Origin: a virus
Strand: one strand, 5' to 3'
Virus record (IMG/VR): IMGVR_UViG_3300043449_001374
Location: 1-41,068 of that record
Length of the DNA: 41,068 nucleotides
This document shows, one piece after another, positions 14,591 through 22,220 of this stretch. The notes under the pieces were generated by a model, which made no database searches, had not been told where the DNA came from, and saw nothing but the letters and a program-made list of their open reading frames with translations. The position numbers and the translations under genes were made by a program. Every line of letters starts with the position of its first letter. The stretch's first letter is position 1.

Positions 14591-15897
14591 CGCCGGCCCA
14601 GACGCAGAAGGCCGAGCAGGCCATCCTCGGCGCGCTGCTGCTGGACGGCGCGGCGCTGGCCAAGGCGCCGAAGCTGCGGGCCGCCCACTTCGCCGACGGC
14701 ATGCACCGGAGGATCTTCACGGCGATCCAGCAGGCCTTCGCCGCCGGCAAGCCGGTGGACGTGCTCACGGTAGCCACCACGAGCGAAGCGGACGCCGGCT
14801 ACGTCTTCGCGCTGGCCGACGGTGTGCCGAGTGCCCGCAACGCGGAGCGGTATGCCGAGATCGTCATCGAGGCAGCCACGCACAGGGCCATCCGCGCCGC
14901 GGCCGCCGACGCGATGGAGATCGCCCAGGGCGAGGAGGGCACCCGAGAGAAGCTGGACGCGATCGCCCAGGCTTTCGCCGGCCTGCAGTCGTCAGCCACC
15001 CGCATGCCGCGCCAGATCGGCGAGATCGCCGCCGCGCGGACCGAGTTCTACGAAGCCCTCGAGGCCGGAACCATGCCCCCCGCCATGGCCACGCACATCC
15101 CCGGCTTGGACCGCATGCTGAACGGCGGGCTCCGCGGCGGCGGGCTGTACGTCCTGGCGGCCCGGCCGTCGGTGGGCAAGACGAGCTTCTCCATGCAGGT
15201 GCTGATGGCCCTGGCCGGCGACGGTCGCCCGGGGCTGATGCTCAGCCAGGAGATGCCGAGCGAGTCGGTGGTGGACCGCGCGGTGGCCAGCGCCGGCCGG
15301 ATCAACGGCGAGGCGCTGCTGAGCGGCCGCATGCGGCCCGACGACTGGAACCGGGCCGTGGAGGCCCTGGAGCGCCTGGCCGGCCTGCCTGTGTGGATCG
15401 ATGACCAGCCGGCGCAGTCGCTGCTGGACATGCGCGCCAAGGCCCGGGCGGTGAAGGGCCTGAAGGCCATCGTCGTGGACTACCTGCAGCTGTGCGAGTC
15501 CAGCCTGAAGCGCGAGAGCCGCACCGCCCAGGTGGGCGAGATCTCCCGCGGCCTGAAGGCGCTGGCCAAGGAGCTGGACGTGGCGGTGATCGCGCTGAGC
15601 CAGCTCAACCGGGAGGTGGAGAAGCGCCCCGGCCGCCGGCCGATCCTGTCGGACCTGCGGGATTCGGGCGAGATCGAGCAGGACGCTGACGCGGTGCTCT
15701 TCCTCTGGCCCATCCGCGACGAGACGGAGTTCGACCCGTGCCGCCGCATCGGCCTCGAGGTGGCGAAGAACCGGGCCGGCCGCAAGGGGACGCTGGTGCT
15801 GCAGTTCGACGGCGGCATCCAGCACTGGGGCGAGAGCACCGAGACCGTCGAGAAACTGACCGAACGGCCCGCGCGCGGCCGCATGACCGAGCTTTGA
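14587..15897 (+). CDS. DnaB-type replicative helicase
   Basis: 436 residues, GTG start overlapping the upstream stop. The N-terminal DnaB domain (EQAILGALLLDGAAL; HFADGMHRRIFTAI) is followed by a RecA-like ATPase: Walker A ARPSVGKTS (about 191-199), Walker B AIVVDYLQL (about 293-301), and the DnaB signature ALSQLNREVEKRPGRRP with SDLRDSGEIEQDAD. It unwinds phage DNA 5' to 3' at the fork. Somewhat shorter than bacterial DnaB (about 470), as usual in phages. Confidence 0.92.
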   Translation: MTPAQTQKAEQAILGALLLDGAALAKAPKLRAAHFADGMHRRIFTAIQQAFAAGKPVDVLTVATTSEADAGYVFALADGVPSARNAERYAEIVIEAATHRAIRAAAADAMEIAQGEEGTREKLDAIAQAFAGLQSSATRMPRQIGEIAAARTEFYEALEAGTMPPAMATHIPGLDRMLNGGLRGGGLYVLAARPSVGKTSFSMQVLMALAGDGRPGLMLSQEMPSESVVDRAVASAGRINGEALLSGRMRPDDWNRAVEALERLAGLPVWIDDQPAQSLLDMRAKARAVKGLKAIVVDYLQLCESSLKRESRTAQVGEISRGLKALAKELDVAVIALSQLNREVEKRPGRRPILSDLRDSGEIEQDADAVLFLWPIRDETEFDPCRRIGLEVAKNRAGRKGTLVLQFDGGIQHWGESTETVEKLTERPARGRMTEL

Positions 15898-15899
15898 CC

Positions 15900-16085
15900 A
15901 TGAGCAGACTCCCACCCGCCCGCCGCACCGACGGCACCCTCTACGAGCCCGCCAAGCGCGACCACATCGGCAACGGCTACCGCCGGGCCTGCGCCAAGTG
16001 CGGCGGTTTCAAGTCCATCAGCCCAGGCTGGAAGAAGGGCGCCCGCGGCATGTGCTGCCCCGCCTGCGTGAAGGGGGCGGCATGA
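15900..16085 (+). CDS. Small zinc-ribbon protein, 61 residues
   Basis: Begins MSRLPPARRTDGTLYEP. Four cysteines in CAKC and CCPAC (about 31-34 and 52-56) suggest a zinc ribbon. It lies between the helicase and the next gene, with an ATGA overlap downstream. Probably nucleic-acid or protein binding; no family recognised. Confidence 0.6.
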   Translation: MSRLPPARRTDGTLYEPAKRDHIGNGYRRACAKCGGFKSISPGWKKGARGMCCPACVKGAA

Positions 16086-16756
16086 AGCGCCACCGCCTCT
16101 GCTGGAAGGGCTACGCCTCGGTGCTGCGCTTCACCCAGCTGGCCCCGCGCACCTACGGCGAGATCGCCGAGCACCTCAGCGCCGGCGTGGCCAACGTCCG
16201 CCGCATCGTCAACCGCATGCACGACCTGCGCCTGGTTCACATCGCCGGCTGGGAGAAGCGGACGCTCAAAGGCTGCTGGCAGGCCTTGTTCGCCTTCGGC
16301 TCCGGCAAGGACTCGCCGTACCCGACCGGCAAGCGCCCGGGCCAAGACCTGCGCACGCCGCCGTCGGAGATGAGCCGGTACCGCCAGCGGCCTGAGATGC
16401 TGGCGTTTGCCCAGATCGTCCGCGCGCTGGCTGTGCCCACGACTCGCAAGGAGCTGATGGATGAGACCGGGGCGACCCTCTCCAACCTGGCCATCCTCAT
16501 CCGCCACTGCAAAGCCATCGGCCTGGTTCGGGTGGCCGCATGGGACACCTCGCGCCCAGGCAAGCCGGCCGAGGCCCTGCAGATCGGCGACACGCCGGAC
16601 GCCAAGCGCCCCAGGCCCATGCCGCGCAGTGAGGTGCAGCGCCGCGCCCGCCTGCGCCGCAAGGAGCGCGATGCGAACTCCGTGCTCATGGCCGCGATCG
16701 TGCTGCCGCGGCTCTCCGCAGCATATGCACCTGAACGGGAGGCGGTGGGTGAGTGA
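16082..16756 (+). CDS. Two-winged-helix phage protein, unknown function
   Basis: 224 residues. Two similar winged-helix units seem present: RTYGEIAEHLSAGVANVRRI with MHDLRLVHIAGWEKR, and TTRKELMDETGATLSNLAIL with CKAIGLVRVAAWDTS. The repeat of a VHIAGWE / VRVAAWD strand after each recognition helix supports duplication. The tail is basic (RRARLRRKERD). Likely a DNA-binding protein of the early operon; role unknown. Confidence 0.6.
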   Translation: MKRHRLCWKGYASVLRFTQLAPRTYGEIAEHLSAGVANVRRIVNRMHDLRLVHIAGWEKRTLKGCWQALFAFGSGKDSPYPTGKRPGQDLRTPPSEMSRYRQRPEMLAFAQIVRALAVPTTRKELMDETGATLSNLAILIRHCKAIGLVRVAAWDTSRPGKPAEALQIGDTPDAKRPRPMPRSEVQRRARLRRKERDANSVLMAAIVLPRLSAAYAPEREAVGE

Positions 16757-16968
16757 ACGTAGACATGACATCACCAGCCAGCATCCGCGCGTGGCTGGAG
16801 GTACACCCGGCTCGGCACTTGCCGCAGCTCCGGGCGCTTTGGCGTCTTCAGCCGCAATTCAGGGATGCGATCCAGGAAGCCGCGTCATCGTTCTCCCCTG
16901 GCCGCCCAGCGCTAACAGGTACTGGCGTCACCCCACCAGCGGGCCGCTCGCCGGGCGCCACCTCCTGA
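16753..16968 (+). CDS. Small protein whose stop codon appears lost, overlapping rusA
   Basis: GTG start at 16753 overlapping the upstream stop (GTGA). Residues 1-45 (ASIRAWLEVHPARHLPQLRALW in two parts) look like a genuine helical protein. From residue 46 the frame runs through the resolvase coding sequence (FSPGRPALTGTG and on) and looks like out-of-frame translation. A G at 16886 in place of C would give both a TGA stop here and a GTG start for rusA, matching the GTGA junctions elsewhere in this operon. Confidence 0.5.
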   Translation: MNVDMTSPASIRAWLEVHPARHLPQLRALWRLQPQFRDAIQEAASSFSPGRPALTGTGVTPPAGRSPGATS

Positions 16969-17270
16969 GCGAGGAGGGCCGGCAGTACCGCCAGGCGGTG
17001 GCCGACCTCGCACGTACCCACAGCTGGCCTCGATTCTCAGCCGGCGCGCTCCTGCGCCTGGACGTCGAGGCCTGGATGCCGGACCGGCGCAGGCGCGACC
17101 TGGACAACACCCTCAAGGCCACCCAGGACGCCATGACCCACGCGGGCATCTGGGACGACGACAGCCAGATCGATGACCTGCGCATCGTCCGCAAGCGGGA
17201 CGCGGCGGGGCGGCTCCAGTTGGGCGGGATGCTCGTCATCCGCCTGGAAGCCGCCGGGGTGGCGGGGTGA
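16884..17270 (+). CDS. rusA: RusA-family Holliday-junction resolvase, start codon apparently mutated
   Basis: About 128 residues from VIVLPWPPSANRYWRHP. Family motifs are clear: PWPPSANRYW at the N terminus and the catalytic acidic residues in RRRDLDN and WDDDSQIDDL. RusA cuts Holliday junctions in phage recombination and replication intermediates. The expected start position reads GTC-ATC instead of GTG-ATC. The nearest in-frame alternatives are TTG at 16839, without a ribosome site, or codons farther upstream, so expression is uncertain. The 3' end overlaps the next gene (GTGA). Confidence 0.8.
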   Translation, partial: VIVLPWPPSANRYWRHPTSGPLAGRHLLSEEGRQYRQAVADLARTHSWPRFSAGALLRLDVEAWMPDRRRRDLDNTLKATQDAMTHAGIWDDDSQIDDLRIVRKRDAAGRLQLGGMLVIRLEAAGVAG

Positions 17271-17779
17271 TCGCCGTGATGCAGATCGACCTGTTCGACC
17301 GAGAGCCAGCGGCTCCAGTGCCTGTGCCACGCCGGCGCTTCGCCGCCCGGGTGGCCGCCTTCGTCCGGTGGGAGCAGCTGGATCTCCTGTCCCCGTCCTG
17401 GCTCAACCGCAGCGACGACGAGCCGGTGGACGATGACCCGTTTGTCATCGCTCCGGTGGTGCATCGCACCGTCCTGGCCTTGGACGCCGAGCCGCCTCAG
17501 ACCACCGGCATCCGCTCGGTGTTCGACATGGCCGCCGCCGTCCTGTCCAAGCCGCCGCGGGCGATTCAGAAGCCCGCAGAGCCCGAGCCTCCGCGCTACG
17601 GCCGCACCCTCCGGGAGGTAGGCGTCACCCGCCACATCGCCATGCGCTACGACGAAACCGCCGAGTGGGCAGAGAAGGAGCGCGCCCGCCGCGCACGGCA
17701 GAAGGTGCCCCGGCCGAGCAAGGCCATCCGCACGCGCAGCCGCAAGCTGCTGGAGATGGTGGGGGGCGGCGATGGCTAG
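17267..17779 (+). CDS. Phage protein of unknown function
   Basis: 170 residues, GTG start at 17267 overlapping the rusA stop; ATG 17279 is also possible. Acidic middle (RSDDEPVDDDP) and a very basic C terminus (WAEKERARRARQKV; RTRSRKLLEM). GRTLREVGVTRHIAMRYDET is a distinctive segment. It ends inside the start of the small terminase-like gene. No family recognised; late-early boundary position could suit an antitermination or regulatory role, which is speculation. Confidence 0.55.
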   Translation: MIAVMQIDLFDREPAAPVPVPRRRFAARVAAFVRWEQLDLLSPSWLNRSDDEPVDDDPFVIAPVVHRTVLALDAEPPQTTGIRSVFDMAAAVLSKPPRAIQKPAEPEPPRYGRTLREVGVTRHIAMRYDETAEWAEKERARRARQKVPRPSKAIRTRSRKLLEMVGGGDG

Positions 17780-18338
17780 ACCCTCCAAGCTCAGCCCGCT
17801 CCAATGGGAGGAAGTCGACCGGCGCGTCCTGGCTGGGGAGGGCGTCCGTGCACTGGCCAAGGAGTTCGGCGTATCGCCCGCCTCCATCAGCCGGCGTGGT
17901 GTTGCGAAACATAGTGAACAGGTGCGCAGTGTTGCGCAACAGCTGGCCACGGCTCAGACGGCGCTGGCCGAACTGCCAACCCCGCACCAGTACGTCGCCA
18001 TCGGGTTGGCGGCCAAGCTGCGCCAGATCAGCGACAACCTGGCCAGCGCCGCTCACTACGGCGCCGCCACCGCGCACCGGCTGACGGCCCTTGCCAATGC
18101 CGAGGTCTCCAAGGTGGACGACGCAGACCCGCTGAGCGGCGACAGCATGGACGCCATGCGGGGCGTGGCGGCCCTCACAAAGCTGGCCAACGATTCCGCC
18201 TCCATCGCGATCAACCTCCTGGCGGCCAACAAGGACACGGTGAAGGCGCTCAACGCCGAAGAGCCGAGGGCCCGGACGATCGACCCGGCGAAGCTGTCCA
18301 GCCAGGCGCTCGAAGAGCTGCTCAAGGCGCGCGGGTGA
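17772..18338 (+). CDS. Small terminase subunit-like protein
   Basis: 188 residues. An N-terminal HTH (EEVDRRVLAGEGVRALAKEF, then GVSPASISRRG) is followed by a long helical region (KLRQISDNLASAAHYGAATAHRL) and a C-terminal segment ending SSQALEELLKARG. This is the usual plan of TerS: DNA recognition, ring-forming helices, and a large-subunit contact. It immediately precedes the large terminase with a GTGA overlap. Confidence 0.7.
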   Translation: MARPSKLSPLQWEEVDRRVLAGEGVRALAKEFGVSPASISRRGVAKHSEQVRSVAQQLATAQTALAELPTPHQYVAIGLAAKLRQISDNLASAAHYGAATAHRLTALANAEVSKVDDADPLSGDSMDAMRGVAALTKLANDSASIAINLLAANKDTVKALNAEEPRARTIDPAKLSSQALEELLKARG

Positions 18339-19747
18339 TCGCGTTCACGGACGAGGACTGGCTCGAAATCGAGCGGGAGGCCTGCCGGCGTAGCCTGTCC
18401 ACCTTCATCCGCCGGGCGTGGCCGGAGCTCGAGCCCGGGCAGCCGTACATCCACGGCTGGCACATGGACGCCATCAGCGAGCACCTGCAGGCGGTCAGCG
18501 CCGGGCAGATCAAGCGGCTGCTGATCAACATCCCGCCCGGCACCATGAAATCCATGTCGGTCGGGATCTTCTGGCCGGCGTGGGAGTGGGGGCCATTGGG
18601 CCGGCCATCCCTGCGCGTCATCGGCGCCAGTCACGAGGAGCGCCTGGCCACGCGCGACAACATGCGGATGCGCCGGCTCATCGCGTCGGAGTGGTACCAG
18701 CAGCTGTGGCCGACTGCCCTGGTGAACGACCAGAACGAGAAGACCTACTTCGAGAACGACTCGACAGGCTGGCGCCAGTCCTGCCCGGTTCGCTCCATGA
18801 CTGGCCGCCGCGGCGATCGCGTGCTGTGGGACGACCCGCACTCTGTGGAGGATGCCCACTCCGAGGCGAAGCTCGAAGAGGCCAACCGCATATTCCGCGA
18901 GACCCTGCCGACCCGCCTGAACAGCCCAGAGCACTCGGCCATCATCGTCGTGATGCAGCGGCTCAGCCAGAAGGACGTGTCCGGGATCATCGTGGACAGC
19001 GACCTCGGCTACGAGCACCTGTGCCTACCCATGGAGTACGAGCCGCAGCGCCGGTGCGTGACCGTGCTTGGCTACCCGGACCGGCGGAGTGAGGAGGGTG
19101 AACTGCTGTTCCCCGAACGCTTCCCGCGCGCCGTGGTGGACAGGGACAAGAAGATCATGGGCGACTACGCCGTGGCCGGCCAGTACCAGCAGCGCCCCGC
19201 GCCACTGGCTGGGGGCCTGTTCAAGCCAGATCACATCGCCATCGTGGACGCCTGCCCGCCCGTGGTGGAGTGGTGCCGTGGCTGGGACTTGGGGGCTTCC
19301 GTGAAGGGCGACCCGACGGCGAGCGCCAAGCTCGGCCGGCTGGCCGATGGGCGGTACGTGGTGGCGCACGTCACGCGCGAGCGCCTGGAGCCGCATGAGC
19401 GCGACGCGCACCTGAAAGCGACAGCAGACTGCGACGGGCGCGGCATGGCGCAGTCGATCCCCCAAGACCCCGGCCAAGCCGGCAAGAGCCAGGTGGCTGC
19501 CTTCGCCCGGATGCTGGCCGGCCATGCGCTGCACTTCAGCCCGGAGACTGGCGACAAGACCACACGCGCGACGCCGTTCGCAAGCCAGGTCAACGTGGGC
19601 AACGTGGTGATGGTGCGAGGGCCGTGGAATCAGGCGTTCGTGGACGAACTGCGCCTGTTCCCCAACGGCAGCCATGACGACCAGGTGGACGCGGCGGCGC
19701 GCGGGTTCAATGGGTTGTTGGCGCCTGAGGTGGGCATCTTCGAGTAG
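18335..19747 (+). CDS. Terminase large subunit
   Basis: 470 residues, GTG start. ATPase domain with Walker A NIPPGTMKS (about 65-73; Met in place of the usual Gly is normal for this subfamily) and Walker B RVLWDDP (about 162-168). The nuclease domain has the RNase H-like WDLGAS (about 316-321) and a C-terminal DDQVDA (about 448-453). It packages DNA into the prohead and cuts it. Just after its stop lies a CTYCNTAGCAT motif and an inserted HNH gene. Confidence 0.92.
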   Translation: MIAFTDEDWLEIEREACRRSLSTFIRRAWPELEPGQPYIHGWHMDAISEHLQAVSAGQIKRLLINIPPGTMKSMSVGIFWPAWEWGPLGRPSLRVIGASHEERLATRDNMRMRRLIASEWYQQLWPTALVNDQNEKTYFENDSTGWRQSCPVRSMTGRRGDRVLWDDPHSVEDAHSEAKLEEANRIFRETLPTRLNSPEHSAIIVVMQRLSQKDVSGIIVDSDLGYEHLCLPMEYEPQRRCVTVLGYPDRRSEEGELLFPERFPRAVVDRDKKIMGDYAVAGQYQQRPAPLAGGLFKPDHIAIVDACPPVVEWCRGWDLGASVKGDPTASAKLGRLADGRYVVAHVTRERLEPHERDAHLKATADCDGRGMAQSIPQDPGQAGKSQVAAFARMLAGHALHFSPETGDKTTRATPFASQVNVGNVVMVRGPWNQAFVDELRLFPNGSHDDQVDAAARGFNGLLAPEVGIFE

Positions 19748-19753
19748 CCATCG

Positions 19754-19764
19754 CTCCCTAGCAT
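19754..19764 (+). promoter_or_regulatory. CTYCNTAGCAT motif, copy 1
   Basis: CTCCCTAGCAT between the terminase stop and the HNH gene; its last base is 8 positions before ATG 19772. One of nine copies confined to 19.7-38.9 kb. TAGCAT could act as a -10-like box; no matching -35 is visible. Confidence 0.5.
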
Positions 19765-19771
19765 CGAGCGA

Positions 19772-20263
19772 ATGAGCGATGCCGATCAACATGCGCTTAC
19801 CGCCAGCGAAGCCGCCGCATTGGTGATCTACGACCAAGCCACTGGCAAGTTCTACCTCCGGAGCGATGGACGTGAGGTCGGCTTTGTGGTGGCTGCGAAG
19901 GGGTACGTCTGCCTGAAGCTTGCGGGCAAGAAGTACAACGCTCACCGTGTCGCATGGTTGCTTGCAACAGGACACTGGCCCGTCGGTGAGATTGACCATA
20001 TCAACCAGGTCAAGACGGACAACAGGCTGATGAACCTGAGGGATGTCCCTCGCGTCGTCAATGCACAGAACCAGACGCGCGCCCACAAGCGGAATGGGAC
20101 GGGGCTTCTCGGTGTGCACTACGACAAGGATCGTGATCTCTTCATCGCCGCGATCTTCTCCGGGGGCAGGAAGCGGTTCCTTGGTAGGCACAAAACGGCA
20201 GAGGCCGCGCACGCGGCCTACGTCTCGGCCAAGAGGCGGATTCACGAAGGGTGCACCATCTGA
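19772..20263 (+). CDS. HNH homing endonuclease with C-terminal AP2-like domain
   Basis: 163 residues. HNH core AHRVAWLLATGHWPVGEIDH plus NQVKTDNRLMNLRDVPRVVN (about 56-95) is of the phage AP2-HNH type, and the C-terminal part (GTGLLGVHYDKDRDLFIAAI; RKRFLGRHKTAEAAHAAY) is an AP2/ERF-like DNA-binding domain. It is inserted between large terminase and portal; its TGA overlaps the portal's ATG. GC content is visibly lower than in the flanking genes. It has no obvious ribosome site but lies 7 bases after motif copy 1. Confidence 0.9.
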   Translation: MSDADQHALTASEAAALVIYDQATGKFYLRSDGREVGFVVAAKGYVCLKLAGKKYNAHRVAWLLATGHWPVGEIDHINQVKTDNRLMNLRDVPRVVNAQNQTRAHKRNGTGLLGVHYDKDRDLFIAAIFSGGRKRFLGRHKTAEAAHAAYVSAKRRIHEGCTI

Positions 20264-21645
20264 TGGACCAGTTCGAAGGCTTCCTCGTGAACGAGGTTGA
20301 CATTGCTCGGGCGCGTGAGGAAATGCTCGCCGGGTTCGGGTCGCTGGACGCCAAGCGCCCAACCGCTTGGCGGGCCTTCGGCTACCCCGACACGGTGACG
20401 TTCGCGCAGCTGCTGGCGGCCTACCGCCGCGGCGGGCCGGGCCATGGCGCCGTGCACCGCCTGCTGGACAAGTGCTGGCAGGAGCGGCCGCGCATCAAGA
20501 CCGCCGGCAGCGAGGATGAGACCCCGTGGGAAACCAAGGTGGCTGGCCTGTTCAAGGAGCGTCGCCTGTGGGCCAAGCTGCGCGACCTCGACCGCCGCAA
20601 CATGGTGGGCCGGTACGCCGCGTTGATCTACCGGGTGGCCGACAACCTGCCGTTGCGTGAGCCGCTGCAGCGCGCCGTGCGCCTGGTGGACGTGGTCCCG
20701 CTGTACGAGGACCAGATCAGGGTCACGGACTGGCACTCCGACGAGGCGGCAGAGAACTACGGCCAGCCGGCCATGTTCCAGTACCGCACGCGACCGGTGC
20801 AGGGCGCCGACACCCAGGGCCGACCGGAGACGTGGATCGACGTGCACCCCAGCCGGGTGCAGATCCTCGCCGAGGGCTCGGTGGGCGACATGTTCGACGG
20901 CGTGCCGCTCCTCGAGGCGGGCTTCAACTCGCTGATCGACCTCGAGAAGATCACCGGCGGCTCCGCGGAGAGCTACCTGAAGAACTCCGCTCGCACGATG
21001 GTGTTCCAGTATGAGAAGGACGCCCAGTTGCAGAGCATCGGCCCGGCAGACGGCCAGTCGGGGAAGACCGTGCGCCAGGTGCACGAAGAGCAGGCCAAGG
21101 CCCTGAACCGCAACATCGACGCCGCGATCGTGATGAAGGGCGGCACGGCGAACACCCTGCAGACGCAGATTGCCGACCCCGAGTCGCCCTGGGGCGTGGC
21201 CGCATGCACCTTCGCCGCCTCGGTGCGCATCCCGTTCACGATCCTGTTCGGCCAGCAGACCGGCCGGCTGGCCAGCGACGAGGACCGGGCCGACTTCGTG
21301 GAGCGGTGCAAGTCGCGCCAGGAAAACGAGCTCACGCCCATGCTCGAGGAGTTCGTGCGGCGCATGCAGGCGGCCGGGGTCATCGAGCCGGGCGAGTTCG
21401 ATGTGGAATGGCCCCCGCTCGATGCGCCCGGTGACGACGACAAGATGGGCCTGCTGGGCAAGGCAACCGCCGCCATGCATCAAGCCTTCACGGCTGGCGT
21501 CCAGGGCCTGTTCGAGCCGAACGAGCTGAGGGCGATTGTTGGATACGAGCCGTTGAAGGAGATCGACTTGTCCGAAGGTGGCGACGACAGCAGCGAGCCT
21601 GGTGGCGAGACGGAAGAAGGTGAGAGCGACCCCTCCATAGCATGA
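20263..21645 (+). CDS. Portal protein (DUF1073-type)
   Basis: 460 residues from ATG 20263, which overlaps the HNH stop as TGATG; a GTG at 20251 is in frame but less likely. The segment ADPESPWGVAACTFAASVRI followed by PFTILFGQQTGRLASDEDRA is diagnostic of the DUF1073 portal family, with QVHEEQAKALNRNID before it. It forms the dodecameric vertex through which DNA enters and to which the tail attaches. The last codons overlap motif copy 2. Acidic tail (SEPGGETEEGESD). Confidence 0.88.
   Translation: MDQFEGFLVNEVDIARAREEMLAGFGSLDAKRPTAWRAFGYPDTVTFAQLLAAYRRGGPGHGAVHRLLDKCWQERPRIKTAGSEDETPWETKVAGLFKERRLWAKLRDLDRRNMVGRYAALIYRVADNLPLREPLQRAVRLVDVVPLYEDQIRVTDWHSDEAAENYGQPAMFQYRTRPVQGADTQGRPETWIDVHPSRVQILAEGSVGDMFDGVPLLEAGFNSLIDLEKITGGSAESYLKNSARTMVFQYEKDAQLQSIGPADGQSGKTVRQVHEEQAKALNRNIDAAIVMKGGTANTLQTQIADPESPWGVAACTFAASVRIPFTILFGQQTGRLASDEDRADFVERCKSRQENELTPMLEEFVRRMQAAGVIEPGEFDVEWPPLDAPGDDDKMGLLGKATAAMHQAFTAGVQGLFEPNELRAIVGYEPLKEIDLSEGGDDSSEPGGETEEGESDPSIA
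21633..21643 (+). promoter_or_regulatory. CTYCNTAGCAT motif, copy 2
   Basis: CTCCATAGCAT at the very 3' end of the portal gene, 80 bases before the second AP2-HNH gene. A degenerate inverted relative (CCTAGC-containing) lies at about 21649-21659. Confidence 0.45.
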
Positions 21646-21722
21646 GGCGTGCGGCTAGGGATGCAACCCGAAGAGCCTTCAGCAAGCCTGCCGCTCCCTC
21701 GTGCTGAATCAAGGGGCTGACC

Positions 21723-22220
21723 TTGAAGACAGAACTCACCGCGCAGCGACTGCGCGAACTCTTCCACTATGACCCGGAGACGGGAGTCTTTACGCGTCTG
21801 GCGACAAGGCGGACAGACCGGGTTGGTGCAAGAGCGGCGACGAGGCACTCAAACGGCTACATCCGGTTCACTGTGGATGCTCGGCATCAGTACGCGCACC
21901 GGCTTGCATGGCTCTATGTACACGGTCGCTGGCCTTCCGGGGACATCGACCACATCAACCACGACAAGCGCGACAACCGGATCGCCAATCTCCGAGATGT
22001 TTCACGCTCCGTGAATGCTCAGAATCAGATTGCCGCAAGGAGCAACAACCGGACATCCGGAGTGCTGGGGGTTTCCTGGAACAAGTCGGCTGGAAAGTGG
22101 GGGGCCTCCATTCAGGTGGAGTCCAGGCTCAGGCACCTCGGCCTCTTCTCCTCAGTCGATGAGGCCCGCGCGGCGTACCTGACCGCAAAGCGTGCGCTCC
22201 ATCCCGGCTGCCCATTGTGA
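21723..22220 (+). CDS. HNH homing endonuclease with C-terminal AP2-like domain
   Basis: 165 residues with a TTG start (21723) six bases after AAGGGG. HNH core YAHRLAWLYVHGRWPSGDID and NHDKRDNRIANLRDVSRSVN, then an AP2-like domain (SGVLGVSWNKSAGKWGASIQ; LFSSVDEARAAYLTAKRALH). Same architecture as the gene at 19772, but the sequences differ enough to be independent arrivals or an old duplication. Inserted between portal and MuF genes; its stop overlaps the MuF GTG start (GTGA). Confidence 0.9.
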   Translation: MKTELTAQRLRELFHYDPETGVFTRLATRRTDRVGARAATRHSNGYIRFTVDARHQYAHRLAWLYVHGRWPSGDIDHINHDKRDNRIANLRDVSRSVNAQNQIAARSNNRTSGVLGVSWNKSAGKWGASIQVESRLRHLGLFSSVDEARAAYLTAKRALHPGCPL

